Shown piece by piece: positions 34,497-43,468 of a DNA stretch of 64,000 nucleotides. Numbering within the stretch: the first letter of the stretch is position 1; every line of letters starts with the position of its first letter. Made by a program: the position numbers and the translations under genes. A model generated the notes under the pieces. The model did no database searches. It was given only the letters and a program-made list of their open reading frames with translations, and was not told where the DNA came from. Source of the DNA: Heyndrickxia camelliae (GTDB taxonomy: Bacteria > Bacillota > Bacilli > Bacillales > Bacillaceae_C); NCBI RefSeq assembly GCF_002844575.1, contig NZ_PIQO01000001.1, forward strand, positions 124,001-188,000, read 5' to 3'.

Positions 34497-35975
34497 TTGA
34501 ATGTAAATAAAATTAAAGTTGAATGGTTTGGTAACATAAAAGGAAATATACTCTCTGGACTTGTTGTTGCGTTGGCACTTATTCCTGAAGCAATTGGATT
34601 TTCAATTATTGCTGGTGTGAATCCAATGGTCGGATTGTATGCTTCTTTTTGTATTGCGTTAGTCATTGCCTTTGTTGGTGGCAGACCCGCGATGATTTCA
34701 GCAGCAACCGGAGCAACAGCTTTATTGATGGGTGGACTAGTCAAGGGACATGGACTTCAATATTTACTTGCAGCCACAATTTTAACTGGTATTATACAAA
34801 TTATCTTTGGATCATTAAAAGTAGCGCGTCTTATGAAATATATTCCTAAATCTGTGATGGTTGGATTTGTGAATGCTTTGGCTATCTTAATCTTTAGCGC
34901 GCAATTAACACATTTTAAAGGCGCAACATGGGAGATGTATTTAATGGTTGCTGGTGGATTAGCAATCATTTATATATTCCCACGGATTACAAAGGCAATA
35001 CCATCTCCACTCGTAGCAATCATAATTATAACTGTGATTGCTGTGGCAACAGGCGCACAAGTAAAAACAATTGGTGATTTGGGTCAGTTAAGTCGGTCAT
35101 TCCCAACATTCTTCATTCCCAATGTACCATTTAATTTGGAAACACTTAAAATCATATTTCCATATTCACTTGGAATCGCAGTGGTTGGTTTAATAGAAAC
35201 CTTATTAACTGCACAAATTGTCGATGATATGACGGATACAACAAGTGATAAAAATAAGGAAGCACGTGGTCAAGGAATCGCTAACATTGTTTCTGGATTA
35301 TTTGGGGGTATGGCAGGTTGTGCTATGATTGGTCAGTCGGGAATTAATGTAAAATCAGGCGGTAGAGGAAGGCTATCTACATTTGTCGCAGCAGTCTTTC
35401 TAATGATACTCATTGTTGTTTAAAATGATGTCTTGGTTAAAGTTCCAATGGCTGCATTAGTGGCGGTTATGTTTATGGTTTCTATCGGCACATTTGATTG
35501 GGCATCTTTAAAGAAATTGCCAATCACACCAAAATCTGATTCGGTCGTTATGATTGTAACAGTAATAACCGTTATTGCAACAAATAATTTATCGATCGGT
35601 GTATTAGTTGGTATAATTTTAAGTGCTATATTTTTTGCCTCTAAAATCTCAAAGGTTCAGATCAAAACTCTGTCAGTAGAAGGGTCACAAAGAAAAATAT
35701 ATCATGTTACTGGACAGTTGTTCTTTGCTTCCGTAACCGATTTTGTGAACCATTTTGATTTTAAAGAAAACGTTAAAGAAATCGATATAGATTTAACGAA
35801 TTCTCATCTATGGGATGATTCTGCAGTAAACGCAATAGATAAAGTGGTTATCAAGTATCACCAAAATGGGGTAAAAGTGAATTTAATCGGATTAAATGAC
35901 GATAGCATTAAACTTATTGATAAATTAGCTGTTCATAAAGCACCGCGCGGACTGGATAAAGCTGTGAATCACTAG
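34497..35975 (+). pseudogene. SulP family anion transporter gene with an in-frame stop codon
   Basis: A TTG start (GAGGTG upstream) opens a SulP protein: [21 protein letters not shown], then membrane segments and [25 protein letters not shown] at 35421-35423 (codon 309) stops it after LMILIVV, but the same frame resumes at once with NDVLVKVPMAALVAVMFMVSIG. It then reads the remaining membrane part and a STAS domain to 35975, for a total near 491 residues, normal for the family. A single T-to-A change (TTA to TAA) could explain the stop. The product would move sulfate, bicarbonate or similar anions. A separate TTG at 35433 could restart translation, weakly. Confidence 0.85.
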
Positions 35976-36077
35976 ACTAGAAAACACGTTGATATTTTAG
36001 CTTGTTTTATTTGAAAGATGTTGAGAAAGCAATTGTACCAGATAGAAAATTTTGCTAATATGGGATTAGAAATTAAA

Positions 36078-36126
36078 TAGGCGATGGAGTTCGCCATAAT
36101 CGCTTAAAAAGCTAATGACTCCTGCC
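36078..36126 (+). ncRNA. Fluoride riboswitch (crcB motif)
   Basis: The aptamer reads GGCGATGGAGTTCGCC at 36080-36095, then ATAATCGCTTAAAAAGC and TAATGACTCC, matching the known crcB motif (GGCGATGG.GTTCGCCATAAACGC...). It binds fluoride through magnesium ions. The TGACTCC part of the pseudoknot overlaps the left arm of the terminator at 36117, as expected for a transcriptional ON switch. It controls the two crcB genes downstream. Confidence 0.93.
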
Positions 36127-36160
36127 AGTACTTACACTGGTAGGAGTCTGTTTATTTTCG
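36117..36160 (+). terminator. Riboswitch expression-platform terminator
   Basis: GACTCCTGCCAGT pairs with ACTGGTAGGAGTC (13 bp, one wobble), 6-nt loop, then TGTTTATTTTC. Mutually exclusive with the fluoride aptamer. Confidence 0.88.
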
Positions 36161-36188
36161 GATAAAATAAAATATCGAGGTGAATGTT

Positions 36189-36584
36189 ATGGTATATTTT
36201 TTAGTTGGAATTGCTGGAATTATTGGCGCTTCCTTACGTTATTTAATGGGGGTGCCTTTCAGTCATATAATGCTGCACGGTTACCCATTGGCTACTTTTT
36301 TAACTAATATGATTGGGAGTTTTATATTAGGGTGGTTTACGACCTTCCTCCCAAAATTAAAATTCATTCCCCCTCATGTAATCACTGCATTGGGAACTGG
36401 ATTAGTGGGCTCCTATACAACTTTCTCAACATTTAGTGTGGAGACTGTTCAACTAATGGCTGCTTCTAAATGGGGGATTGCAATAATATATGTTCTTTTT
36501 AGTCTTTGGGGTGGTCTTTTATTATCATGGTTAGGGTATCGAATAGGGAAAATGTACAAAAAAGGGGGAGAAGCTTCATGCTAA
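36189..36584 (+). CDS. crcB: Fluoride channel CrcB/Fluc, first subunit
   Basis: A 131-residue four-helix fluoride channel. ATG 36189 has GAGGTG 8 nt upstream; the frame also holds GTG 36180 inside the site. Family motifs: GASLRYLMG, the NMIGSFILG sodium/fluoride region and GLVGSYTTFSTFSVE with paired Phe. Fluc channels are dual-topology dimers; where two genes occur in tandem, they form heterodimers of opposite orientation. Overlaps the second gene by 7 nt. Controlled by the fluoride riboswitch. Confidence 0.94.
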   Translation: MVYFLVGIAGIIGASLRYLMGVPFSHIMLHGYPLATFLTNMIGSFILGWFTTFLPKLKFIPPHVITALGTGLVGSYTTFSTFSVETVQLMAASKWGIAIIYVLFSLWGGLLLSWLGYRIGKMYKKGGEASC

Positions 36585-36940
36585 ATATAGCATTAGTAGC
36601 AATTGGCGGATTCTTTGGGGCCATCTCAAGGTTTAGTTTAAGTAATTTGATTAAAAGCAAAGCAGCCTCCTCATTTCCTTTTGCAACGCTAATAGTCAAT
36701 TTATTAGGCTCTTTTTTATTAGGAGTTATTATTGGTGCAAATCTGGATAGAACATGGGCATTACTGGTTGGTACAGGATTTATGGGCGCATTTACAACCT
36801 TTTCGACATTTAAATTAGAAAATATCATCCTAGTTTCCAAAAAAAACTGGAAAATGCTCATCCTATACTTAGGGGTAAGTTATACTTTTGGCATCTTGCT
36901 TGCTTTCCTGGGCATCAAAATAGGACAATATCTTGTTTAA
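36578..36940 (+). CDS. crcB: Fluoride channel CrcB/Fluc, second subunit
   Basis: A 120-residue partner of the first crcB. ATG 36578 follows AAGGGGGAGAAGC and overlaps the previous stop by 7 nt. Motifs GAISRFSLS, NLLGSFLLG and GFMGAFTTFSTFKLE. Its loop charges differ from the first copy (K-rich N-half), fitting opposite membrane orientation. Exports fluoride from the cytosol. Confidence 0.94.
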   Translation: MLNIALVAIGGFFGAISRFSLSNLIKSKAASSFPFATLIVNLLGSFLLGVIIGANLDRTWALLVGTGFMGAFTTFSTFKLENIILVSKKNWKMLILYLGVSYTFGILLAFLGIKIGQYLV

Positions 36941-36991
36941 TTATTTCTTTTTGCTTACTAAAAATATAATAGAGATCTTCCAGTATATTGG

Positions 36992-37024
36992 AAAAGGCAA
37001 GCCGGTTATATGCTTGCCTTTTTG
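36992..37024 (+). terminator. Intrinsic terminator of the crcB pair
   Basis: AAAAGGCAAGC, 9-nt loop, GCTTGCCTTTTT. Confidence 0.85.
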
Positions 37025-37061
37025 ATTCATGAAGATGAGATATTTGACATTGAGTCATTTG

Positions 37062-37181
37062 TTACGATAAAGGCATCATTCTTAATAAGTATTGAAATCT
37101 ACTTTGTGTATTTCTTACTAAAAATGAGGCTTTAATCATAAAGGAAATCAATGCTGAGAATATGCTATAAAGTATACTCAT
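37062..37181 (-). CDS. Candidate 39-residue small membrane-associated protein
   Basis: ATG 37181 has an excellent site, TGGAGGG, 8 nt upstream. The frame reads MSILYSIFSALISFMIKASF, then a basic tail (LVRNTQSRFQYLLRMMPLS) to TAA 37062. The hydrophobic N-half and basic C-half suggest a membrane-associated peptide. A perfect 23-nt palindrome stands 24 bp upstream, next to a TTATAAAT -10-like element. I do not recognise a family; it could still be a chance frame. Confidence 0.4.
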   Translation of the reverse strand: MSILYSIFSALISFMIKASFLVRNTQSRFQYLLRMMPLS

Positions 37182-37204
37182 CAAATATCCCTCCACATTT
37201 ATAA

Positions 37205-37227
37205 TTAGTGTTATTTAATAACACTAA
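37205..37227. promoter_or_regulatory. Perfect 23-nt palindrome (candidate operator)
   Basis: TTAGTGTTATT, a central T, and the exact complement. No T-run follows on the minus strand, so it is unlikely to terminate the leftward DUF3231 gene. Its position near the start of the 39-codon ORF suggests an operator; on the plus strand it precedes GGATATTTTTTT and might act as a weak terminator. Confidence 0.5.
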
Positions 37228-37257
37228 GGATATTTTTTTACAAATTGCAATATTTAT

Positions 37258-38265
37258 TCATTTATCTTCAATAATTCGAGTACGGTCTTCCATTTGCGGA
37301 GGCTCTTCCATCCATCCGTTTTTAATCATTATCTTAATTCCTTCATCAGCATAAAAATATACATCCTTTGCCAGTAATGCTGTTTGCAATGATAAATCCT
37401 TTCTTAGACTGAAGATGGTTCCAAAGCTGCTGCCAACAATTCCGAAACCATTAAGATAGTAAACACAAGTCATCATTAATTTATCTGAAAATGGTGGTAC
37501 TTTCGATGTTGTAACGGTACTTCCAGAAGTAGTAGAAAACTGTACATTACTGTCTAATAAAATATTTTCGAATGTTTGGATATGTTTTTTTGCAAGCTCT
37601 ATTCCTTTTACAAAATAGTGTTTTACGTCTTTATTTTGTGCACATTGTGCAAAACCAGTAATGAGCTGCATGCCAATATTGTTGGTCTCAATGCCATGAT
37701 GAAGATACCCAATTTCTAAGTCATTTAGAACTCTTTTCTCACTAAATGGATTAATTCCATTTAAATAGTGTTTCCCTTCTATGAATTCCGTTGTTTTAGG
37801 CATGGTAACCTTTGGAGGTAATGTGAGAATACCTTTTTTTAGGAGATAGAGAGTGGATAGCTTATAAATTTTTTACGTGATGGAGGTAAGACCCTCGTAT
37901 ATTTGCATAATATTGTCATTGTATGACATATTCATATTAATAGTATAAAGACCCATACTCACTTGTTTTAATACTCGGACAAACATAATATCGAATCCAT
38001 TGTCAAATAACTTCGGTGCTTCTAAATTAACATCCTCCTTTTTAAATCCAATTGGTATAACTGCTCCTTGTCTATTAAATTCATCCTCAATTTTCGTAAC
38101 ATAATGATGTAGCTCCTGCCATAATCCTCCCATTATATTTATTGCTTCTTGATCATCAGCATGTTTTAAAAAGTACTCTAATATTCTTAAAATAAGTGTC
38201 TTTTCTTGATATGTAAGCCAAAGGGTTCCTAGTTCAGATGCACTTAAAGGGTTAGTAAGAATCAA
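37258..38265 (-). pseudogene. DUF3231 family gene interrupted by an in-frame stop
   Basis: TTG 38265 (GGAGG upstream) opens a DUF3231 protein. TAA at 37873-37875 (codon 131) stops it after IYEGLTSIT. The same frame resumes with KIYKLSTLYLLKKGILTLPP and continues through NDLEIGYLHHGIETNNIG and PPFSDKLMMTC to 37258. The total of about 335 codons equals the intact paralogue at 31614-32618, so one nonsense change (e.g. GAA to TAA) is the simplest reading. Separate expression of the halves is possible: ATG 37803 starts the second half but lacks an obvious site. Confidence 0.8.
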
Positions 38266-38464
38266 ATTTAAATACCTCCATGCTTTTTAATTGAATTATG
38301 TTCTTTCAAATGAATAATTATTCCATGACAAACGTTAATCTTTTGTGTAGAACATCCTTTCTGATATCGATATAAATTCTTAACAGCAGCCTAGGAAAAA
38401 ATCTTCATAATTAAAGTCTCACTTCAACGATTTTCCCAACTATTTTTCCATTGATGATCAGGTC

Positions 38465-38626
38465 CTATACATTTTGCTGTTGGATATAACTAGTTATATT
38501 ATTCCAAGCTTCAACTGATATTGATTCGAAACCGTTTGTAATAAAGAGTCCATATTTTTCCTCTTCGGGATGATTTTCGGTAATTACGATTGAAAGGATA
38601 ATATTACCTATAGAAGGAGAAATAGT
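38465..38626 (-). pseudogene. Short gene remnant
   Basis: A 53-codon open stretch without a start codon: GNIILSIVITENHPEEEKYG ... EAWNNITSYIQQQNV, ending in TAG. It has protein-like composition but an upstream stop (TAA) and no ribosome binding site. I do not recognise it. The rest of the 38266-38747 gap shows nothing else. Confidence 0.25.
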
Positions 38627-38747
38627 TTATTAACAATGAATAATGGAGATTAAATGCTAATACCAGTTTTTGGATAATGAATAATTATGTTACAACTGAT
38701 AGCTTAGTAGATAAGGACGAGCACGAAAGTACTAGGAGGCTATATAA

Positions 38748-39350
38748 ATGAAAAAGCTCATAAAACTAGCAGTTACCGCAGGATTATTCGCATCAATGTC
38801 TGCATTTCCATTATCACTACAATCGAATGCAGCCACGACTTCCCATAAAGTACAATCTGGTGAAACCTATTGGAAGATTGCCAATAAATATGGAATATCT
38901 GTAACGAACTTAATGCAAGTAAATCATGCAGCAAATGCAACCCTTTATGCAGGTCAAAATATTGTAATCCCTAATTCTACTATTTCAGCAGCGGATAGGG
39001 AGCTGATGGCACGTCTTGTACATGCGGAGGCAGGCGGCGAACCTTATGCTGGGAAAGTAGCAGTTGCTACGGTTATTTTAAACAGATTGCATAGTCCAAT
39101 ATTCCCAAACAGTATCAAAGGCGTCATTTATCAAGTAGTGTCTGGACATTATGCATTTACGCCAGTTCAAGATGGCAGAATTAAACTTCCAGCCGATGCA
39201 GACTCAAGAAGGGCAGTTAATGAGGCAATTACATTTAGCGGAAAAGGACAAGGCTCTTTATATTTTTACAATCCTAAAACTGCGAAAAGCAAATGGATAT
39301 TATCACGTCATGTGACGGTAACGATTGGCAAGCATCGCTTCGCAAAATAA
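38748..39350 (+). CDS. LysM-containing cell-wall hydrolase (SleB/CwlJ type)
   Basis: A 200-residue secreted protein. Signal peptide about 1-29 ending SNAA. One LysM peptidoglycan-binding domain near residues 32-76 (HKVQSGETYWKIANKYGISVTNLMQVN), then the Hydrolase_2 catalytic domain (LMARLVHAEAGGEPYAGKVAVATVILNRL; Glu in HAEA is the catalytic residue). This family includes the cortex-lytic enzymes SleB and CwlJ and B. subtilis YkvT, which is also a LysM-plus-Hydrolase_2 protein. ATG behind AGGAGG. Likely spore cortex or wall turnover. Confidence 0.9.
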   Translation: MKKLIKLAVTAGLFASMSAFPLSLQSNAATTSHKVQSGETYWKIANKYGISVTNLMQVNHAANATLYAGQNIVIPNSTISAADRELMARLVHAEAGGEPYAGKVAVATVILNRLHSPIFPNSIKGVIYQVVSGHYAFTPVQDGRIKLPADADSRRAVNEAITFSGKGQGSLYFYNPKTAKSKWILSRHVTVTIGKHRFAK

Positions 39351-39363
39351 TTTTTACTTACTT

Positions 39364-39393
39364 ACGTCAATCTTTTGATTGGCGTTTTTTTTA
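39364..39393 (+). terminator. Intrinsic terminator of the cell-wall hydrolase gene
   Basis: ACGTCAATC, TTTT, GATTGGCGT (one wobble), then eight T. Confidence 0.8.
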
Positions 39394-39430
39394 TAGCATA
39401 CATATTGGTGGAATATCCATATAACATTAA

Positions 39431-39468
39431 CAAAAAAGAGGTAAGGGAAAACATCCCTTACCTTTTAA
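39431..39468 (-). terminator. Intrinsic terminator of the acyltransferase gene
   Basis: AGGTAAGGGA with its complement around AAACA; on the minus strand CTTTTTTG follows. It overlaps the stop codon. Confidence 0.75.
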
Positions 39469-40451
39469 ATTTTTAATTCAATTATAGGTTTAGTATATTT
39501 TTTAATAAAGTAACTTCCCAGAATTAAGCAAATTCCTAATGAGAAAAGCAGTAATATAATGTACTGATCTGAAACTGCATCTAGCGTGTCATCAGAAACG
39601 AATGTTTCGATTGTTTTAATGATAAATCCGTGTAGCAGATAAACATATAGTGTACGTTCTCCAATTACTGTCCACTTAAATCCGCCGGAAGGCACTATGG
39701 ATAAAAATCCGTATATAACGACAGCTGTTAATAAATATTGAGCTGCACGAATTAATCCATCTGTTACTTCTTTATTTCCCATTCCCGCATAGGAAGTATC
39801 TCCAAGCAGCCATGGAACGGCATCCTTAGGAAATAAAGTACCAAATAACAACATTGTACCAATAAGAACAATAAAACCGATAAGGGTAGAATATTTCACT
39901 TTTTTCACAAGTTGTAAGTGCTTAGGCTCTAATAAGTAACCTAAGAGAAAATATGGAAAGAATACAAATGTTCTCGATAGGGAAAGGAAGCTTCCGACAT
40001 TATCCAAATATCCGATTCCTATACCAATGACCACCGCAATCCCAAGTCCAACCCACTTTAGTTTTGCAAATACGTGAAGCAGAAGATTCCAGCAGAATAG
40101 GCTTAGTAAGAACCATAATGTCCAATGTGGATTGAGCAGGTCTATATTTAAGCTGGAGTCGTGACCATTCCAATAATAGAAAACAGAATAAATCACTTGA
40201 AAAATAATATAGGGAATTAAAATTTTCTTTACTGATTTCCATAGATGCCCTTTTTTATGAAAACCTTTTGAGAAATACCCGGAAATTAGGATGAATGCAG
40301 GCATATGAAATAAGAAAATCACTGAATACAAGGTAAATAAAATATTATCGTTGCTTTTTAATGGACTTATGACATGGCCAAAAACCACTAAAAATATTAA
40401 TATGAATTTTGCGTTGTCAAAGTACAGACTCCTTCTGGACGAGGAAGCCAT
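39465..40451 (-). CDS. Membrane acyltransferase (acyltransferase 3 family)
   Basis: A 328-residue polytopic enzyme of the Acyl_transf_3 family, which O-acetylates sugars or polysaccharides. ATG 40451 has AGGAGG 8 nt upstream; a GTG 9 nt earlier lies within the site. The opening RSLYFDNAKFILIFLVVFGH carries the catalytic-type His at the end of helix 1, followed by FLFHMPAFILISGYFSK in helix 2. About ten membrane segments. Resembles fucose 4-O-acetylase-like proteins. Substrate unknown, no sugar-gene neighbours. Confidence 0.85.
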   Translation of the reverse strand: MASSSRRSLYFDNAKFILIFLVVFGHVISPLKSNDNILFTLYSVIFLFHMPAFILISGYFSKGFHKKGHLWKSVKKILIPYIIFQVIYSVFYYWNGHDSSLNIDLLNPHWTLWFLLSLFCWNLLLHVFAKLKWVGLGIAVVIGIGIGYLDNVGSFLSLSRTFVFFPYFLLGYLLEPKHLQLVKKVKYSTLIGFIVLIGTMLLFGTLFPKDAVPWLLGDTSYAGMGNKEVTDGLIRAAQYLLTAVVIYGFLSIVPSGGFKWTVIGERTLYVYLLHGFIIKTIETFVSDDTLDAVSDQYIILLLFSLGICLILGSYFIKKYTKPIIELKI

Positions 40452-40822
40452 ACTTAACACCTCCTGATATACTTTTAAAACGAAATTAACCCTATTTTAG
40501 TATAGCTCTTTTAATACCCGTTTCTAGATGTATTAAACTAGTGAAAATGTCCTAATTCAATAAGATCATATTAAAAACGGAAAAAACATCTTAAAGTAAG
40601 GATTGTCCAATCAGCGCTAATACTACTCTACAATATTAATATTACATAAACATGAAAGAACATTTAAAAATAAATGATAATTTTATATCTAATTTGCTAT
40701 TTTTGAAATATAAGAAATAACGGAGGCTTTAGCGGGGCATAAGAAAAAAGACACTAATATCTGTAATCGATAAAAGTGTCTTACGAAATTAATTTTACAA
40801 TGATGAAGTATGTTTGGCATAC

Positions 40823-40960
40823 TGTCTAGTTAAGTTACTCAGCTAGCGTATTTCTACTCCTCTGCAGATAAGTGTGATGCGCTCTGAACTACTTACTATT
40901 AATCAATAATTTAAAAGGATTAATTCACTTATCCATACACCGAGGAGCATGGGAGTCTGT
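40823..40960 (+). repeat. Dispersed non-coding repeat, copy C (diverged)
   Basis: Begins TGTCTAG and matches copy B (63168-63338) in blocks such as TATTTCT, GATAAGT, GCTC.GAACTAC, and TTCACT.ATCCATAC.CCGA. It is shorter and more degraded than the other copies. It lies in the 515-bp gap 40452-40966, where the only other structure is an AAGACACT/AGTGTCTT inverted repeat near 40748-40787. Confidence 0.5.
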
Positions 40961-40966
40961 TTACTA

Positions 40967-41161
40967 TTAACAACAGCGATTTACTTTACCACTTTCATAC
41001 TTTTCTTTTAATGCGTACATATAATATTCTTTTTCAGACATGATAGGTTCGTTTGGATGTTTTCTCTTTCGATGCTGAATGTATTGGTCATAATTCGGAA
41101 GTCCGAAAATGACTTTAATATTGCACTGTATTCTCTTAATGGTTTCAGAAAGTGAATTCAT
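40967..41161 (-). CDS. YbdD/YjiX family small protein (cstA partner)
   Basis: A 64-residue protein (67 from GTG 41170). The family motif NYDQYIQHRKRKHPNEPIMS is plain, and it ends in a Cys pair. It almost always follows cstA; the pair forms the pyruvate or peptide uptake system in enterics. ATG 41161 has TAGGTGAG upstream and the gene overlaps or abuts the cstA stop, so translation is coupled. Function probably to assist CstA. Confidence 0.88.
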   Translation of the reverse strand: MNSLSETIKRIQCNIKVIFGLPNYDQYIQHRKRKHPNEPIMSEKEYYMYALKEKYESGKVNRCC

Positions 41162-41166
41162 AAGAC

Positions 41167-43242
41167 TCACCTACTTATCGGTACGTTTGGATACTTAGTT
41201 TGAATAAAAGGAGTTTCGTGAAGCTGCGCCTTTTTCTTCTTTATCAGAATGTTATACCAGACTCTTAAAGAATCGATGACCATTAATAGTACAATGGCAA
41301 TAAACACAATGGTTAAAATTGCATCCAGTCGATCATTAAAAACAATTTGCTTCATCACGTCCATGCTTGTTGCCGGACCTATGATTTTTCCGCTATCTAT
41401 ACCATCTTGATAGATTTTTGCATGGGCAAAAAATCCAATGGCAGGCACTTTTGAAAACAGTTTCATAAATGCTGCTGTTAAAGTAGTCACGGTTAGGAAA
41501 ACGTATGGAATGATCGTTACCCATGCAAAACGTGCTTTTCCCATTTTAATAATAATTGTTGTGGCAACAGCGAGTGCAATGGCTGCAAGCATTTGATTGG
41601 AGATTCCAAATAGTGCCCATAAGGAATTAATACCGCCAAATGGATCGATAGCGCCTTGATAAGTAATATAGGCCCATCCTAAAGTAATGAGGGCTGAAGC
41701 AATAATATTTGCCGCAAGATTATTTGTTTTAGCGAATGGTTTATACACATTTCCTACTAAGTCTTGTAACATAAACCGCCCAATTCTTGTCCCTGCATCA
41801 ATGGTAGTTAATATAAATAGTGCTTCAAATAAAATGGCAAAATGGTACCAGAAGGCCTTCGCTCCTGCTAAAAAGCTGGTGAAAATTTCTGCCATACCAA
41901 CGGCTAGAGTTGGCGCTCCTCCAGTCCTGGAAAGAATGGAAGATTCTCCAATATCCTTTGCAGCGTTTGTAATATCACTTGCTGAAACTTGGAATCCCCA
42001 AGTGGAAATAACAGAAGCCGCATTTGCAGCATCTGTTCCTATTGCTGCAGCAGGGGCATTCATAGCAAAATAAAGTCCTGGATGAAGAGAACATGCTGCA
42101 ATCAATGCCATAATTGCAACTCCAGACTCCATTAACATACCGCCATAACCTATAAAACGGGAATGCGATTCTTTTTCAATCATTTTAGGTGTAGTTCCGG
42201 AAGAAACAAGGGCATGGAACCCAGAGACGGAACCACAGGCAATCGTGATAAATAAGAAAGGAAATAAGTTTCCGGCAAATACGGGACCTGATCCATCTAT
42301 AAATTTACTGATTTTTGGCATATGAAGATCAGGAAGCACAATTAGAATGCCTGCAGCTAATAAAAAGATAACTCCAATTTTTAGAAACGAGCTTAAATAA
42401 TCACGAGGAGCGAGCAATAGCCAAACCGGAAGAATGGATGCGATAAAACCATAAACTCCAATCATTACAGCCAGTTGGCCGCCAGTGAATGTGAACATTT
42501 TAGCCAGTTCAGGGTCAGCTGCAATATATTGGCCGCCCCAAAGAGCGATCATCAATAACACAAATCCAATGATTGATCCTTCTAATACTTTACCTGGACG
42601 GATGTAACGCATATATATCCCCATGAGAATGGCAATCGGTATGGTACACGCGATTGTAAATACACCCCAAGGAGAACCAGCGAGCGCTTTCACAACAACG
42701 AGTGCTAAAACAGCAAGAAGAATAATCATAATAGCCAAAATTCCAATGGATGCAATAATGCCGCCAAAGGGCCCGACTTCTTCCTTTGCCATTTGTCCAA
42801 GGGACTTCCCGTTTCTTCTCATAGACCCCATTAGAATAACACCATCTTGGACTGCTCCTGCTAATACAACACCAATAATAATCCATAGTGCACCAGGCAA
42901 ATATCCCATTTGGGCAGCCAATATCGGTCCAACTAACGGACCAGCTCCAGCTATGGCAGCAAAATGATGGCCAAACAACACCCACTTATTAGTTGGTACA
43001 AAATCTTTTCCATCATCATTTATTTCTGCCGGTGTTGCACGGTTATCATTGAGCTTGAAAATCTTATAAGCAATAAATTTACTATAAAACCGATATGCTA
43101 CCGCATAAGTACAAACCGCAGCAATGACTAGCCACGCTGCGGAAATGGTTTCCCCATTCGCTAGTCCAAGTAGAGCAAAAGCAACTGCGCCAAGGATAGA
43201 AATAATAGTCCAAATTAAAATGGAAAGCAGCTTTTTATTCAA
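41167..43242 (-). CDS. cstA: Carbon starvation protein CstA (pyruvate/peptide transporter family)
   Basis: A 691-residue membrane protein with about 16-18 hydrophobic segments, slightly shorter than E. coli CstA. TTG start behind GAGAGGAGTATAGATA. Family segments: FGHHFAAIAGAGPLVGPILA, GAVQDGVILMGSMRRNGKS, CGSVSGFHALVSSGTTPKM and DAGTRIGRFMLQD. Homologues import pyruvate or peptides under carbon limitation. Followed by ybdD in the same operon. A short C-terminal cytoplasmic tail ends KYPNVPISR. Confidence 0.93.
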   Translation of the reverse strand: MNKKLLSILIWTIISILGAVAFALLGLANGETISAAWLVIAAVCTYAVAYRFYSKFIAYKIFKLNDNRATPAEINDDGKDFVPTNKWVLFGHHFAAIAGAGPLVGPILAAQMGYLPGALWIIIGVVLAGAVQDGVILMGSMRRNGKSLGQMAKEEVGPFGGIIASIGILAIMIILLAVLALVVVKALAGSPWGVFTIACTIPIAILMGIYMRYIRPGKVLEGSIIGFVLLMIALWGGQYIAADPELAKMFTFTGGQLAVMIGVYGFIASILPVWLLLAPRDYLSSFLKIGVIFLLAAGILIVLPDLHMPKISKFIDGSGPVFAGNLFPFLFITIACGSVSGFHALVSSGTTPKMIEKESHSRFIGYGGMLMESGVAIMALIAACSLHPGLYFAMNAPAAAIGTDAANAASVISTWGFQVSASDITNAAKDIGESSILSRTGGAPTLAVGMAEIFTSFLAGAKAFWYHFAILFEALFILTTIDAGTRIGRFMLQDLVGNVYKPFAKTNNLAANIIASALITLGWAYITYQGAIDPFGGINSLWALFGISNQMLAAIALAVATTIIIKMGKARFAWVTIIPYVFLTVTTLTAAFMKLFSKVPAIGFFAHAKIYQDGIDSGKIIGPATSMDVMKQIVFNDRLDAILTIVFIAIVLLMVIDSLRVWYNILIKKKKAQLHETPFIQTKYPNVPISR

Positions 43243-43468
43243 TATCTATACTCCTCTCTACAAAAATCTATTTGGAATTAAGAAATATTCATCTATACAA
43301 TTTGCCCCCCTTAACAAATGATTTAGAATATTCCTAATTCAACAAAAATAATAACCTAGACAACTTTAATTATCAAGAGTACTTCTAATTTTTTGTTTCA
43401 AATATTTTCCGACATTTTTTCAAATAATTCTTTTTTGCTAAAATGATGAAGATGAGGAGGAGATAAAA

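Noticed and set aside
42623-42967. 114-codon plus-strand frame opposite cstA
   Set aside because: Antisense shadow typical of long membrane-protein genes.
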